Of a stretch of 64,000 nt of DNA, positions 31,989 through 40,944 are shown in pieces. How positions within the stretch are numbered: the first letter of the stretch is position 1; each line of letters opens with the position of its first letter. The stretch spans positions 1-64,000 of the forward strand of contig NZ_KB910926.1 in NCBI RefSeq assembly GCF_000383235.1, in the 5' to 3' direction. The notes beneath the pieces were generated by a model. That model saw nothing but the letters and a program-made list of their open reading frames with translations, was not told the origin of the DNA and searched no databases. Made by a program: the position numbers and the translations under genes. The stretch is from Bacillus sp. 123MFChir2 (GTDB lineage: Bacteria > Bacillota > Bacilli > Bacillales > Bacillaceae_G).

Positions 31989-33830
31989 ATGAAGAAAGTT
32001 GGTTTTTTTCAGTCTATTCACTTAAAGTTTGTATTAATTTACATGCTATTAATTTTAATGGCAATGCAAATTATTGGTGTCTATTTCGTTCGGGAGTTAG
32101 AGAAGAATCTTGTGAAAAGTTTTAAAGAATCATTAACGCAACGAACGAACTTACTTGCTTACAACTTAAAGCAGGAATTTGCGAAAGAAAGAGATAAAAA
32201 AGATCCTACTCTTGAAGAGGCACTTAAAACGAGTATAGAAGATTTTGCTTCTGACCGAAAAGCTGATATTCAAGAGGTTCGTATCATTGATGAGAGTAGT
32301 CGTGTATTGGCAACATCACATCAATATAATCAAGGTATTGTCGGAAAAAAAACAACGGATTTATTGGTAAAACGAGCCTTGGTGCAAAAAAACCCTGTTG
32401 AAAAAATGGAAATAGACCGCAATACAGGAAATCGTGTGCAAGTTGTTGCTACTCCTATTCAAGTAACTCAACTAAATAATAAGAAACCTTGTGTAATCTA
32501 TATTGTTGCTTCTATGGAAGATGTTTATAAACAAATGAAGCTCATTAATCAAATCTTTGCAACAGGAACGGTTATCGCATTATTAGTAACAGCTGTGTTA
32601 GGTATTTTATTAGCGCAAACTATTACAAGACCAATTTCAGATATGAGAAAGCAAGCCATTGAAATGGCAAAAGGAAATTACTCTCGTAAGGTAAAAGTAC
32701 ATGGTCATGACGAAATTGGTCAATTAGCTCTGGCATTTAATAATCTATCGAAGAAGTTACAGCAAGCGCGTTCTTCTACAGAGAGTGAGAGAAGAAAGCT
32801 TTCGTCTGTATTATCTCATATGACAGATGGAGTAATTGCAACGGATCGAAAAGGAGATATTATCTTATTAAATGATCCGGCAGAAAAAATGCTTAACGTT
32901 TCACGTGAAACAGCATTAGATCAATCGATTTTAGAAATATTAGGCATACAGGAAGAGTACACATTAGATAATTTATATGAAGAACCAGACTCTGTTATAT
33001 TAGATTTTAGTACAAGAGATGAGCCGTATATTTTACGAGCGAGCTTTTCTATTATTCAAAAAGATAATGGAAAGGTAAATGGTTTCATCGCTGTATTATA
33101 TGATGTAACGGAACAGGAGCGAATTGAGGGGGAACGCCGTGAATTTGTGGCAAACGTTTCTCATGAACTTCGTACACCATTAACAACGATGCGAAGCTAT
33201 TTAGAGGCATTGGGTGAAGGAGCGTGGCAAGATCCGAATATTGCACCGCAGTTCTTACAAGTAACACAAGAAGAAACGGAGCGGATGATTCGACTTGTTA
33301 ATGCGCTGCTACAACTTTCAAAATTAGACAGTACAGAGTATCGTTTAATGAAAGAATGGGTAGACTTTACACAATTCTTTAGTAACATCATTGATCGTTT
33401 TGAAATGTCAAAAGAGCAGAATGTATCTTTTAAACGTTCATTTTCTAAGAGAACACGTTTTATTGAGATAGATGAAGATAAAGTTACACAAGTTCTTTAT
33501 AACATCATTTCAAACGCATTAAAGTATTCTCCAGAAGGTGGAACAATCACATATCGTTTACGGGAAAGAGAAGATATGTTAGAAATAAGCATTAGCGACC
33601 AAGGAATGGGAATTCCGAAAGAGAACGTTGATAAGATTTTTGAACGTTTCTATCGCGTTGATAAAGCGCGTTCACGCAAATTGGGTGGGACAGGATTAGG
33701 TCTAGCAATTGCCAAGGAAATGATTCAAGCTCATGGCGGTTCGATTTGGGCAAAAAGCGAAGAAGGAAAAGGGACGACCATTTATTTTACGCTTCCAATG
33801 GAAAAGGAAGAAGAGGATGACTGGGAATGA
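31989..33830 (+). CDS. walK: sensor histidine kinase WalK (YycG)
   Basis: The partner kinase of WalR, which senses wall status at the division septum. The 613-residue protein has two membrane helices (about 10-30 and 183-203) around an extracellular PAS-like domain. HAMP (ARPIS-like TRPISDMRKQ), cytoplasmic PAS, HisKA (FVANVSHELRTPLTTMRSYL with the phospho-His), and HATPase (NIISNALKYSPEGG, DQGMGIPKEN, GGTGLGLAIAKEM) follow. A parS site is embedded in the PAS-coding region. It overlaps walH by ATGA. Confidence 0.97.
   Translation: MKKVGFFQSIHLKFVLIYMLLILMAMQIIGVYFVRELEKNLVKSFKESLTQRTNLLAYNLKQEFAKERDKKDPTLEEALKTSIEDFASDRKADIQEVRIIDESSRVLATSHQYNQGIVGKKTTDLLVKRALVQKNPVEKMEIDRNTGNRVQVVATPIQVTQLNNKKPCVIYIVASMEDVYKQMKLINQIFATGTVIALLVTAVLGILLAQTITRPISDMRKQAIEMAKGNYSRKVKVHGHDEIGQLALAFNNLSKKLQQARSSTESERRKLSSVLSHMTDGVIATDRKGDIILLNDPAEKMLNVSRETALDQSILEILGIQEEYTLDNLYEEPDSVILDFSTRDEPYILRASFSIIQKDNGKVNGFIAVLYDVTEQERIEGERREFVANVSHELRTPLTTMRSYLEALGEGAWQDPNIAPQFLQVTQEETERMIRLVNALLQLSKLDSTEYRLMKEWVDFTQFFSNIIDRFEMSKEQNVSFKRSFSKRTRFIEIDEDKVTQVLYNIISNALKYSPEGGTITYRLREREDMLEISISDQGMGIPKENVDKIFERFYRVDKARSRKLGGTGLGLAIAKEMIQAHGGSIWAKSEEGKGTTIYFTLPMEKEEEDDWE
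32897..32912. promoter_or_regulatory. parS: parS site inside walK
   Basis: CGTTTCACGTGAAACA, 15 of 16 matches to the parS consensus; only the first base differs. It encodes residues of the walK PAS domain in frame (NVSRETA). Confidence 0.85.
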
Positions 33831-35164
33831 ATATTGAGAACTTAAAATCAGTCTTACTAATTAACTTGGTTGTTATTAGTGTATTTCTTACTTTTAATTT
33901 ATGGACCTATGTACCTGATTCTAGTAAATTGCAAAATGCGAAATATTTACAAGACAATACAGAGGGAGAACAGAAGAGCCTTGCGAATGTAATTTTGCCT
34001 TCTCTAGTTCTTTTTCATAAAGAGAATACACATCTTGGAAGCGAAAATATGGATAGTATTGACCCGTTATATAAATTACTTGAAAGAGGAGAATTGTCCG
34101 ATTTTAAAGATATATCAAATGATATCCCAAAACAGCAATTCTTCTCCTTTGTTCGTGGTAAAAACAAGATTGAAATGATTTTTCCTACACATATACCATT
34201 GGATTCTATGAGAGGCGTTTTTTCCATTAAAGAAAAAATTCCAGAGTCATATGGCTTTAATCGTATAATGATTGATTTACAAAAAAGTCGGGATGGTAAT
34301 ATTCCTGTATATTTCATTTCATATGAAAATCACAAGGTATATCATATGGTATTAAAAGGAGTTATGCTTCGAGATCTTGAAACGGCACGTGATCAATTTG
34401 CAGCTAGTGCGAGGGACTACTCTCAATACACATTAAGTGAGACGAGAGAGATATTTTTACCAGATACGAAAACGGATATGCAGAGTATGGGGTATTTAGT
34501 AAGTGATATATCCGAGGATATATTTATAAATGCATTATTTACAGATCCTCGTTATGTAAAAAAAATATCTGATGAACGTGAAAACACATATACAGATGGA
34601 ATTCGCCTTATGCAAGTGGCGAAGAAAAAGAAAATGTTACAGTACACAAATTCAGCTGTATTAGAACAAGCAAATATATCTGGAAATGCGCTTGTTCAAC
34701 GTAGTTTTGATTTTATTAATGGTCATGGTGGTTTAACAGATTCTTATCGTTTTGAATATATGAACTCTAGAAAAAGACAAACAACGTATCGTTTATATGT
34801 TGATAGCTTACCTGTATTTAACGAAAATGGCATGGCAACATTAGAAGAAGTGTGGGGAACGGAAGAATTAATTTCCTATAAGCGTCCATTGTTTAAGTTA
34901 TCATGGAAATATGGTGATGATCAAAAAATCTCTCTTGCAGATGGTAAGACCGTTATGCAATCTTTGGAGAAAAATGGAAATGTGGATATGAAATTAATTC
35001 AAGATATTCGATTGGGATACAAGCTTACACCAGAGTCAGGGACAGATGGTAAAAATATTGCTGCAGTAAATTTAAAACCTATTTGGTATGTTGTATACGG
35101 TGAGGAAGATAAAGTTCAAGAGTGGTGCGAAGAGAAGGGGGGAGAGCTCATTGGATTGGAATAG
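33827..35164 (+). CDS. walH: WalRK regulatory protein WalH (YycH)
   Basis: A 445-residue membrane-anchored protein with one N-terminal helix (VLLINLVVISVFLTFNLW, about 9-27) and a large outside domain. With WalI it binds WalK in the membrane and modulates its activity (a negative effect in B. subtilis). Family identity rests on position, topology and length. The ATG overlaps the walK stop, and the end overlaps the walI start by 14 bases, so the chain is translationally coupled. Confidence 0.9.
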   Translation: MNIENLKSVLLINLVVISVFLTFNLWTYVPDSSKLQNAKYLQDNTEGEQKSLANVILPSLVLFHKENTHLGSENMDSIDPLYKLLERGELSDFKDISNDIPKQQFFSFVRGKNKIEMIFPTHIPLDSMRGVFSIKEKIPESYGFNRIMIDLQKSRDGNIPVYFISYENHKVYHMVLKGVMLRDLETARDQFAASARDYSQYTLSETREIFLPDTKTDMQSMGYLVSDISEDIFINALFTDPRYVKKISDERENTYTDGIRLMQVAKKKKMLQYTNSAVLEQANISGNALVQRSFDFINGHGGLTDSYRFEYMNSRKRQTTYRLYVDSLPVFNENGMATLEEVWGTEELISYKRPLFKLSWKYGDDQKISLADGKTVMQSLEKNGNVDMKLIQDIRLGYKLTPESGTDGKNIAAVNLKPIWYVVYGEEDKVQEWCEEKGGELIGLE

Positions 35165-35969
35165 GATTAAAACAATTTTTATTGTTACCTTTTTCATTTT
35201 AGATCTCTTCCTTATCTTCCAGTTTGTACAAAAACAAGATAGTAATCAACTTGATTATATGACGGAAACGAATATTGAAGACCAAATGAAGGCAGATAAA
35301 GTTACATTTGAGGATTTACCAAAAGAGTTGACGAAAGATACGTATATTATGGCGAAAAATAGAGTTTTTTCTGATGAAGATATACATTCTTTAAAAAATC
35401 AAACAGCGTCTTTACAAGAATCAAATACACTTGTAAGTAAGCTTAAAGAACCATTTTGGAATGCAAAGGCAACGACAAGTGATAACTATAGTGAATTTTT
35501 GCGTTCTTATGTAATTGATGGACAAAAGTATAGTGCTGCAGGAAAAGCAGAAGGATCAAAAGTGTATTTTTTTCAAAAATATAAGGATAAACCTCTTTTT
35601 TATAATCAACATGGGATGATTGTTGTGGAACTAAATGAAAAGAAGGAAATTGTGTCGTATACACAAACGATGCTGTATGAATTTAAAGAGATGGGAGATC
35701 GAAATAAAGAGTTGGATATTATTTCTGCTCGAAATGCATTAGAAACGTTGTATACAAAAACTGGATTGAAACAAGGAATTCATATAAAGGGAGCAAAATT
35801 AGGATATGCAACCGTGGTAGCTCCTTCTTCCTCAAATGTACAAGTTCTTGTTCCAACCTGGAATTTGTATACAGACAAAATGGACTACTTTGTAAATGCA
35901 GTAGAAGGACAAATTATTCAATTAGGTAAGGACAACAAGGAAATTGAGCAATGGAGTGAGGCTAAATGA
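35151..35969 (+). CDS. walI: WalRK regulatory protein WalI (YycI)
   Basis: A 272-residue single-pass protein ([20 protein letters not shown], about 3-25) with an outside domain resembling WalH. I place the start at the TTG at 35151 (LDWNRIK), since it matches the family N-terminus and follows a strong GGGGGGAG. Upstream in-frame codons lie inside walH and lack a ribosome binding site. The stop overlaps the walJ start (ATGA). Confidence 0.9.
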   Translation: MDWNRIKTIFIVTFFILDLFLIFQFVQKQDSNQLDYMTETNIEDQMKADKVTFEDLPKELTKDTYIMAKNRVFSDEDIHSLKNQTASLQESNTLVSKLKEPFWNAKATTSDNYSEFLRSYVIDGQKYSAAGKAEGSKVYFFQKYKDKPLFYNQHGMIVVELNEKKEIVSYTQTMLYEFKEMGDRNKELDIISARNALETLYTKTGLKQGIHIKGAKLGYATVVAPSSSNVQVLVPTWNLYTDKMDYFVNAVEGQIIQLGKDNKEIEQWSEAK

Positions 35970-36760
35970 GTTTGCATTTTAGTGTACTCGCAAGCGGCAG
36001 TACGGGGAATGCGCTTTATGTAGGGACAGAACGTGAAAAATTATTAGTAGACGCGGGATTGAGTGGGAAAGCAATGGAAGCGTTGTTTCAACAGGTCGAA
36101 TTAGATATAAATAGTATATCTGGTATTCTTGTCACACATGAACATAGTGATCATATTAAAGGGCTAGGTGTGTTAGCCCGTAAGTATCATTTACCCATTT
36201 ATGCAAATGAGAAAACATGGAATGCGATGGAACATTTAGTTGGCAATATTCCAACGGACCAAAAGTTTGTTTTCTCGATTGGAGAAGTGAAAACATTTGG
36301 AGATATTGAAGTGGAATCATTTGGCGTTTCACATGATGCTGCGGAGCCAATGTTTTATGCGTTTCATCATAATGGAAGAAAGTTAGCACTTATTACAGAT
36401 ACGGGGTATGTTAGTGACCGAATGAAAGGCGTTATTAAGGGAGCCAACGCTTTTGTGTTTGAAAGTAATCACGACGTTGAAATGCTCCGAATGGGACGTT
36501 ATCCATGGAGTGTTAAACGAAGAATTTTAAGTGATGTAGGGCATGTTTGTAATGAAGATGCAGCTCTAGCAATGACTGATGTAATTACAGACGAAACAAA
36601 TCATATATATTTGGCTCATCTTAGTTTAGATAACAATATGAAAGAACTTGCTCGTATGTCTGTTGCGCAAGTACTTGAAGAAAAAGGACTTGCTGTAGGA
36701 GAAGCGTTCCAATTGCACGATACTGATCCGAAAACGCCAACTAAAATTCAATACGTATAA
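35966..36760 (+). CDS. walJ: metallo-beta-lactamase fold hydrolase WalJ (YycJ)
   Basis: A 264-residue MBL-fold protein: [13 protein letters not shown] at the N-terminus and the zinc ligands [10 protein letters not shown] (about 57-66) and ITDTGYVS, with a later VFESNHD. The family contains exo/endonuclease-like enzymes; in Streptococcus and Bacillus, walJ affects the link between DNA replication, mutation rate and division. It overlaps walI and precedes htrA. Confidence 0.93.
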   Translation: MSLHFSVLASGSTGNALYVGTEREKLLVDAGLSGKAMEALFQQVELDINSISGILVTHEHSDHIKGLGVLARKYHLPIYANEKTWNAMEHLVGNIPTDQKFVFSIGEVKTFGDIEVESFGVSHDAAEPMFYAFHHNGRKLALITDTGYVSDRMKGVIKGANAFVFESNHDVEMLRMGRYPWSVKRRILSDVGHVCNEDAALAMTDVITDETNHIYLAHLSLDNNMKELARMSVAQVLEEKGLAVGEAFQLHDTDPKTPTKIQYV

Positions 36761-36823
36761 TTCTTCATTTTGGTAAATAATAAAGGGGAATCTAAATGCT
36801 TTCGGAAGGCTAGGTGAGCATAA

Positions 36824-38017
36824 ATGTCCTTTATTGATGAAGAAGATGTTCAGATGAAACGAAAAAGAAAACAAAAGCATAAACATATTCTTATTTCTGT
36901 TGTAGCCGGAACTGTCATTGGTGCTACATTATTTGCTTTTGCTATTCCTACGTTTTCAAAATTAGGTTGGACTACGATAAGAGAAACAGAAGCAAGTGAA
37001 GAGAAACAGTATATAGCACAGTCTACTCCTCAAGTTGTGAATACAGGAGATGGCTTTGTTAAAGCTGTTGACCACGCTTCAGAAGCAGTGGTTGGTATTA
37101 TTAATATTCAGCGTGATAATTTTTCAGAGGCAGATTCAGAAGCAGGAACAGGATCTGGTGTAATTTATAAGAAGGAAAAAGGAAACGCATATATTGTAAC
37201 GAATAATCATGTTGTAGCAGGAGCAAATCGCATTGAAGTAAGTTTGAGCGATGGAAAAAAAGTTCCTGGAAAGATTTTAGGAACCGATGTGGTGACAGAT
37301 TTAGCTGTCGTACAAATTGAAGAAAAATATGCGAAAAAGGTCATTGAACTTGGTGATTCTACGAAAGTAAAACGTGGTGAAGCTGCACTTGCAATTGGAA
37401 ATCCGCTTGGTTTACAATTTTCAGGTACTGTAACGCAAGGGATTATCTCAGCAAATGAACGTATTGTACCGGTTGATTTAGATCAAGATGGACATTATGA
37501 TTGGCAAGTAGAAGTATTGCAGACAGATGCTGCTATTAACCCTGGTAATAGTGGAGGAGCTCTTGTAAATGAAGCAGGACAACTTATTGGCATCAACTCC
37601 ATGAAAATTGCTGCAAAAGAGGTTGAGGGAATTGGACTTGCAATTCCTGTCGCAAGAGCTGTCCCTGTGATGAATGAGCTCGAAAAGTATGGGAAAGTAA
37701 GACGCCCTTATGTTGGAGTTGAACTTAGATCTTTAAATGAAATTCCTACTTATTATTGGGAGAAAACATTGCATCTACCAGCCAATGTAACGGAAGGTGT
37801 ATGTATTTTAGATGTGAAAAGTCCATCACCAGGTAGCGATGCAGGTTTACATGAATATGATGTCATTATAGCAGTTGATGGAAAAACAGTTCAGGATATT
37901 ATTGCATTCCGAAAAGTCTTATATAATAAGAAAATTGACGATAAAATGACGATTACATATTATCGTGGGACAAAACGAGTAACAACAACTGTAAAATTAG
38001 GCAGTCAGCAGTATTAA
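36824..38017 (+). CDS. htrA: HtrA-like serine protease (HtrC/YyxA type)
   Basis: A DegP/HtrA family protease for misfolded envelope proteins. The 397-residue protein has a short basic cytoplasmic part, one membrane helix (HILISVVAGTVIGATLFAFA, about 22-41), a trypsin-like domain with the triad in TNNHVV, TDLAVVQ and NPGNSGGA, and one C-terminal PDZ domain (RRPYVGVEL to the end). AGGTGAG precedes the ATG. As the last gene of the wal operon it corresponds to yyxA (htrC) of B. subtilis. Confidence 0.94.
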   Translation: MSFIDEEDVQMKRKRKQKHKHILISVVAGTVIGATLFAFAIPTFSKLGWTTIRETEASEEKQYIAQSTPQVVNTGDGFVKAVDHASEAVVGIINIQRDNFSEADSEAGTGSGVIYKKEKGNAYIVTNNHVVAGANRIEVSLSDGKKVPGKILGTDVVTDLAVVQIEEKYAKKVIELGDSTKVKRGEAALAIGNPLGLQFSGTVTQGIISANERIVPVDLDQDGHYDWQVEVLQTDAAINPGNSGGALVNEAGQLIGINSMKIAAKEVEGIGLAIPVARAVPVMNELEKYGKVRRPYVGVELRSLNEIPTYYWEKTLHLPANVTEGVCILDVKSPSPGSDAGLHEYDVIIAVDGKTVQDIIAFRKVLYNKKIDDKMTITYYRGTKRVTTTVKLGSQQY

Positions 38018-38047
38018 AGCAGGAGGCAGCCCCCTCCTGTTTTCTGT

Positions 38048-38289
38048 TGTGGATAAGTGAGGTGAAATTATGAAGTTACCTTGTTGTTTAGAACATGTAG
38101 AGTTAGCGCTGGATATCATTGTGGATGAATGTGAAGTAGCTCCAGTTATCCACAATGTGGATAACGAAGAAGAAGAGAAAAAAACATGTGAATTTTGTCA
38201 AAATAAGGCGATATATGTTGTGTCGAACACAGATTCCCACACAATATGTGGATGATATATGTGGATATGTGGATAACTTCTGTGGATAA
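38048..38289. promoter_or_regulatory. DnaA-box cluster spanning the CxxH/CxxC gene and rlmH leader
   Basis: Perfect boxes at 38048-38056, 38146-38154, 38156-38164, 38268-38276 and 38281-38289; near-perfect at 38120-38128, 38247-38255 and 38260-38268. Two form the palindrome TTATCCACAATGTGGATAA inside the coding gene. A DnaA-box cluster near this locus (yydA, the rlmH orthologue) is known in B. subtilis. Confidence 0.85.
38070..38255 (+). CDS. CxxH/CxxC small protein (BA_5709 family)
   Basis: A 61-residue acidic protein: [20 protein letters not shown] near the N-terminus and [12 protein letters not shown] near the C-terminus, the paired CxxH and CxxC motifs that name this family of Bacillaceae. 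The Cys/His pattern suggests a zinc ribbon; the role is unknown. GAGGTG precedes the ATG. It sits between htrA and rlmH as in B. anthracis. Its DNA carries DnaA boxes that encode residues such as VIHNVDN. Confidence 0.85.
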   Translation: MKLPCCLEHVELALDIIVDECEVAPVIHNVDNEEEEKKTCEFCQNKAIYVVSNTDSHTICG

Positions 38290-38314
38290 CGTGTTTGTAA
38301 GGTGGGGAGTATAT

Positions 38315-38794
38315 GTGAATATCTTAATTGTATCAATCGGAAAGTTAAAAGAAAAATATTTAAAACAGGGTATTGAAGAATACTTAAAACGATTATCTTC
38401 TTACGCGAAAGTGGAAGTTGTTGAATTACCAGATGAAAAGGCACCAGAAAATTTAAGTGAAGCAGAAATGCAAATGGTAAAAGAAAAAGAAGGGGTTCGT
38501 ATTTTAGATAGAATTTCTGATGATATGCATGTCATTGCATTAGCAATTGAAGGAAAACAAAAATCATCAGAAGAATTCGCTGCAAACTTAGATCGTCTTG
38601 CTACATATGGAAAGAGCAAAGTGGCATTTGTTATTGGTGGATCGCTTGGACTAAGTAAAGAGGTGATGAAGCGCTCCAACGAATCATTGTCGTTCTCGAA
38701 AATGACTTTGCCTCATCAGTTGATGCGTTTAGTACTGTTAGAGCAGGTGTATAGGGCGTTTCGGATAAATCGTAATGAACCGTACCATAAGTAA
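38315..38794 (+). CDS. rlmH: 23S rRNA (pseudouridine1915-N3)-methyltransferase
   Basis: RlmH methylates pseudouridine 1915 in helix 69 of 23S rRNA. The 159-residue SPOUT enzyme has [20 protein letters not shown], the SAM-binding knot [13 protein letters not shown], and [17 protein letters not shown]. The GTG at 38315 follows GGTGGGGAG and gives the exact family length; upstream codons lie within DnaA boxes. In staphylococci this gene (orfX) is the SCCmec attachment site; I see no cassette here. Confidence 0.97.
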   Translation: MNILIVSIGKLKEKYLKQGIEEYLKRLSSYAKVEVVELPDEKAPENLSEAEMQMVKEKEGVRILDRISDDMHVIALAIEGKQKSSEEFAANLDRLATYGKSKVAFVIGGSLGLSKEVMKRSNESLSFSKMTLPHQLMRLVLLEQVYRAFRINRNEPYHK

Positions 38795-38871
38795 ATGAGG
38801 TTTTTTATTTTTATCTAGGCTAATAATGAGTTTGTAATAAAGTTAAATATATATCATACCTATGATGGCAA

Positions 38872-38905
38872 TATCCTTCCGGTTTAGGGGTATTGTCTTT
38901 TTTTT
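38872..38905 (+). terminator. terminator downstream of rlmH
   Basis: GGCAATATCC ... GGGGTATTGTC imperfect stem followed by a nine-base T-run. Confidence 0.75.
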
Positions 38906-39017
38906 TAGCTATTCCTTGCTTTTGAAGACCTGTTTTATTTCCTGGCTCAAATACTTTTTTTAATTACAAAAGGTGTCCTACCATTTTCAAGTACTACAAT
39001 ATAACTGGATAAATTTC

Positions 39018-39152
39018 TTTTTATGAAGTGAAAGTGTGTTCAGGGGCGTGGGCGTCCTGCGATTCTGAGCGAGCCGCTTCCGCTTTTCTAAAGAAGATAG
39101 GTGGGGACAACTGCCCGTAAAAGCCCGATTGGTGATGGAAGTTTCACTTTAT
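39018..39152 (+). repeat. composite repeat: GC-rich unit joined to a bcr1 right half
   Basis: From 39093 the sequence follows bcr1 (GATAGGTGGGGACAACTGCC, then CGTAAAAGCCCGATTGG and TGATGGAAGTTTCACTTTAT) but lacks the CAACTAAC...CAGTGGGAG hairpin. The left part (39040-39090; GGGGCGTGGGCGTCCTGCG, TGAGCGAGCCGCTTCCGC) is much richer in GC than its surroundings and looks like a different Bacillus repeat. Confidence 0.6.
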
Positions 39153-39160
39153 TAAGAGCG

Positions 39161-39241
39161 GAGGATATTCAACTGTCAATTTTAAAAAATGCAATGGTTC
39201 TGACCTTAATTATAGCAAGTGCCATTTTGCTAATTCGGTGA
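39161..39241 (+). pseudogene. possible truncated 3' end of a membrane protein gene
   Basis: An open frame ending at the TGA at 39239-39241 encodes KNAMVLTLIIASAILLIR, a single hydrophobic segment with a basic end. It has no convincing start, begins where the repeat at 39152 ends, and is followed by its own terminator-like hairpin, which suggests the tail of a deleted membrane protein gene. I do not recognise the family. Confidence 0.35.
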
Positions 39242-39248
39242 TTATTGA

Positions 39249-39296
39249 TAAAGGCTGCTTACAGCTTTTTTATGAGCTTAGCGGCCTTTTGTAACT
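39249..39296 (+). terminator. terminator before malK
   Basis: AAAGGCTGC ... GCGGCCTTTT imperfect hairpin; it fits as the terminator of the truncated upstream gene. Confidence 0.55.
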
Positions 39297-39348
39297 TTTT
39301 GGATAAGTCTTATACATACTATAATTTTGATAATACCTGGAGGAGATT

Positions 39349-40944
39349 ATGAAGAAGGGCAAACTTAGTTTACAAGCCATTATTATTATATTTGTTTGCA
39401 TTGTCGTCGTATTATCACTTGGAATAACTGATTTAATAATAAGCAAGAGAATTACTTCCAGTGTGGAAGAAGCAGAGAAAGAGAAGGCTCTCAATGTTGC
39501 AAAGATGGTAGCCCTTAGTCCGCAAGTGATTGAAGCCCTTGAAGGGAAAGCAAACCAGAAAAATGTCCAAGTTTTTAGTAATCAAATTAAAGAAAAGATT
39601 AATGTCAACTTCGTTGTTGTTATGGACATGAAAGGAATCCGTCAATCTCATCCAGACCCCGAATTGGTTGGAAAGCCCTTCATGGGAGAAGATGAAGGGC
39701 CAGTTCTTAAAGGAAAAGAGTATGTGTCCATTTCAAAGGGGACTCTCGGCCAATCCATGCGGGCATTTACTCCAATAAAAAATTCACAGGGAAAACAAGT
39801 GGGAGCGGTTGCTGTAGGAATTACTTTAGAGAGCGTTACAAAGGCGGTACAGAAAGGGCGAATGGCGATCGTTATAGGGACGTTAATCGGAATCCTAATA
39901 GGTGTAATCGGTGCAGTGTGCCTAGCAAGATATATCAAAAAAACTCTTTTAGGGCTCGAGCCGATTGTTATTGCTAAGCTGCTTGAAGAACGTAGTTCCA
40001 TGCTACAGTCTGTGCGTGAGGGAATCATAGCCATCGACCAAGTAGGGAATATCACACTTGTAAACAGGGCAGCCAGTAAGCTTTTTAAAAAGGCCGGACT
40101 TGGAGAGAATCCTATAGGGAAGAACATTGAAGATTATTTGCCAGAAACCCGGTTAAGTCGCATTATCAAATCGGGCGAGACAGAGCTCGACCAAGAACAG
40201 AACCTGCATGGGGTCACCATTTTAGTAAACAGGGTACCAGTGATTGTGCAAAATCAGCCAGTGGGAGCAATCGCAACATTCCGTGATAAAACCGAGGTTC
40301 AAGTTTTGGCTGAACAGCTTACAGGTGTACGCAATTATGCGGAAGCTCTTCGTGCTCAGACTCATGAATTCATGAATAAACTTCATGTCATTCTTGGTCT
40401 AGTTCATACTGAGCAATACGATACACTTGCTAGCTATGTGAGTGAAGTCGTTAACCACCGTGAAACGGAAGTGGGCTTTGTAACGAAACAAGTCCAAGAT
40501 CCGGTTCTTGCCGGGTTTTTGATTGGCAAGCTAAGCTTTGCAAGAGAATCAGGGGCCTTACTTTCATTTGATAGCGCAAATACACTTCCCAAGCCTGCCA
40601 ACTCGGAAATTACACATGATTTAATAACGATAATTGGAAATCTTGTCGATAATGCAATGGAGGCAATTGTAGACAGTCCAAACAAAAAAGTCGACCTTAT
40701 ACTAGATTACGCAGAGGATATTTTAACAATAGAGGTTAAAGACACAGGAGTGGGAATGACGAATTCATTCCAAAACAAAATATTGAATAAAGGTTTTTCA
40801 ACGAAAGGAAATCACCGTGGGTTTGGATTATACTTGTTGGCACAGGCAATTGAAAGACTGGAGGGGGACCTAATTATTTCGTCCAAGCCTGGAAAGGGAA
40901 CGGATTTTGCTGTATATATACCTTATAAAGCAGAGGATGTATGA
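39349..40944 (+). CDS. malK: sensor histidine kinase, CitA/DcuS family (malate-type, MalK/YufL)
   Basis: A 531-residue kinase with helix 1 (about 10-31), an extracellular PAS-like ligand domain with the di/tricarboxylate sensor pattern DMKGIRQSHPDPELVGKPF, helix 2 (about 170-192), a cytoplasmic PAS, a Spo0B-type phosphoacceptor region with THEFMNKLHVILGLVH, and HATPase (NLVDNAMEA, DTGVGM, GFGLYLL). The closest family I recall is B. subtilis MalK (YufL), which senses malate; citrate or other C4-acids cannot be excluded. It overlaps malR by ATGA. Codons are richer in C/G third bases than in the wal operon. Confidence 0.87.
   Translation: MKKGKLSLQAIIIIFVCIVVVLSLGITDLIISKRITSSVEEAEKEKALNVAKMVALSPQVIEALEGKANQKNVQVFSNQIKEKINVNFVVVMDMKGIRQSHPDPELVGKPFMGEDEGPVLKGKEYVSISKGTLGQSMRAFTPIKNSQGKQVGAVAVGITLESVTKAVQKGRMAIVIGTLIGILIGVIGAVCLARYIKKTLLGLEPIVIAKLLEERSSMLQSVREGIIAIDQVGNITLVNRAASKLFKKAGLGENPIGKNIEDYLPETRLSRIIKSGETELDQEQNLHGVTILVNRVPVIVQNQPVGAIATFRDKTEVQVLAEQLTGVRNYAEALRAQTHEFMNKLHVILGLVHTEQYDTLASYVSEVVNHRETEVGFVTKQVQDPVLAGFLIGKLSFARESGALLSFDSANTLPKPANSEITHDLITIIGNLVDNAMEAIVDSPNKKVDLILDYAEDILTIEVKDTGVGMTNSFQNKILNKGFSTKGNHRGFGLYLLAQAIERLEGDLIISSKPGKGTDFAVYIPYKAEDV

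Noticed and set aside
38315-38794. SCC-like integration at rlmH (orfX)
   Set aside because: The rlmH 3' end is intact and followed by an ordinary terminator; no recombinase gene or direct repeats were seen.
39018-39152. CRISPR array or tandem satellite
   Set aside because: Repeats are dispersed elements of 100-200 bp with unequal spacing; no short regularly spaced direct repeats occur in the window.
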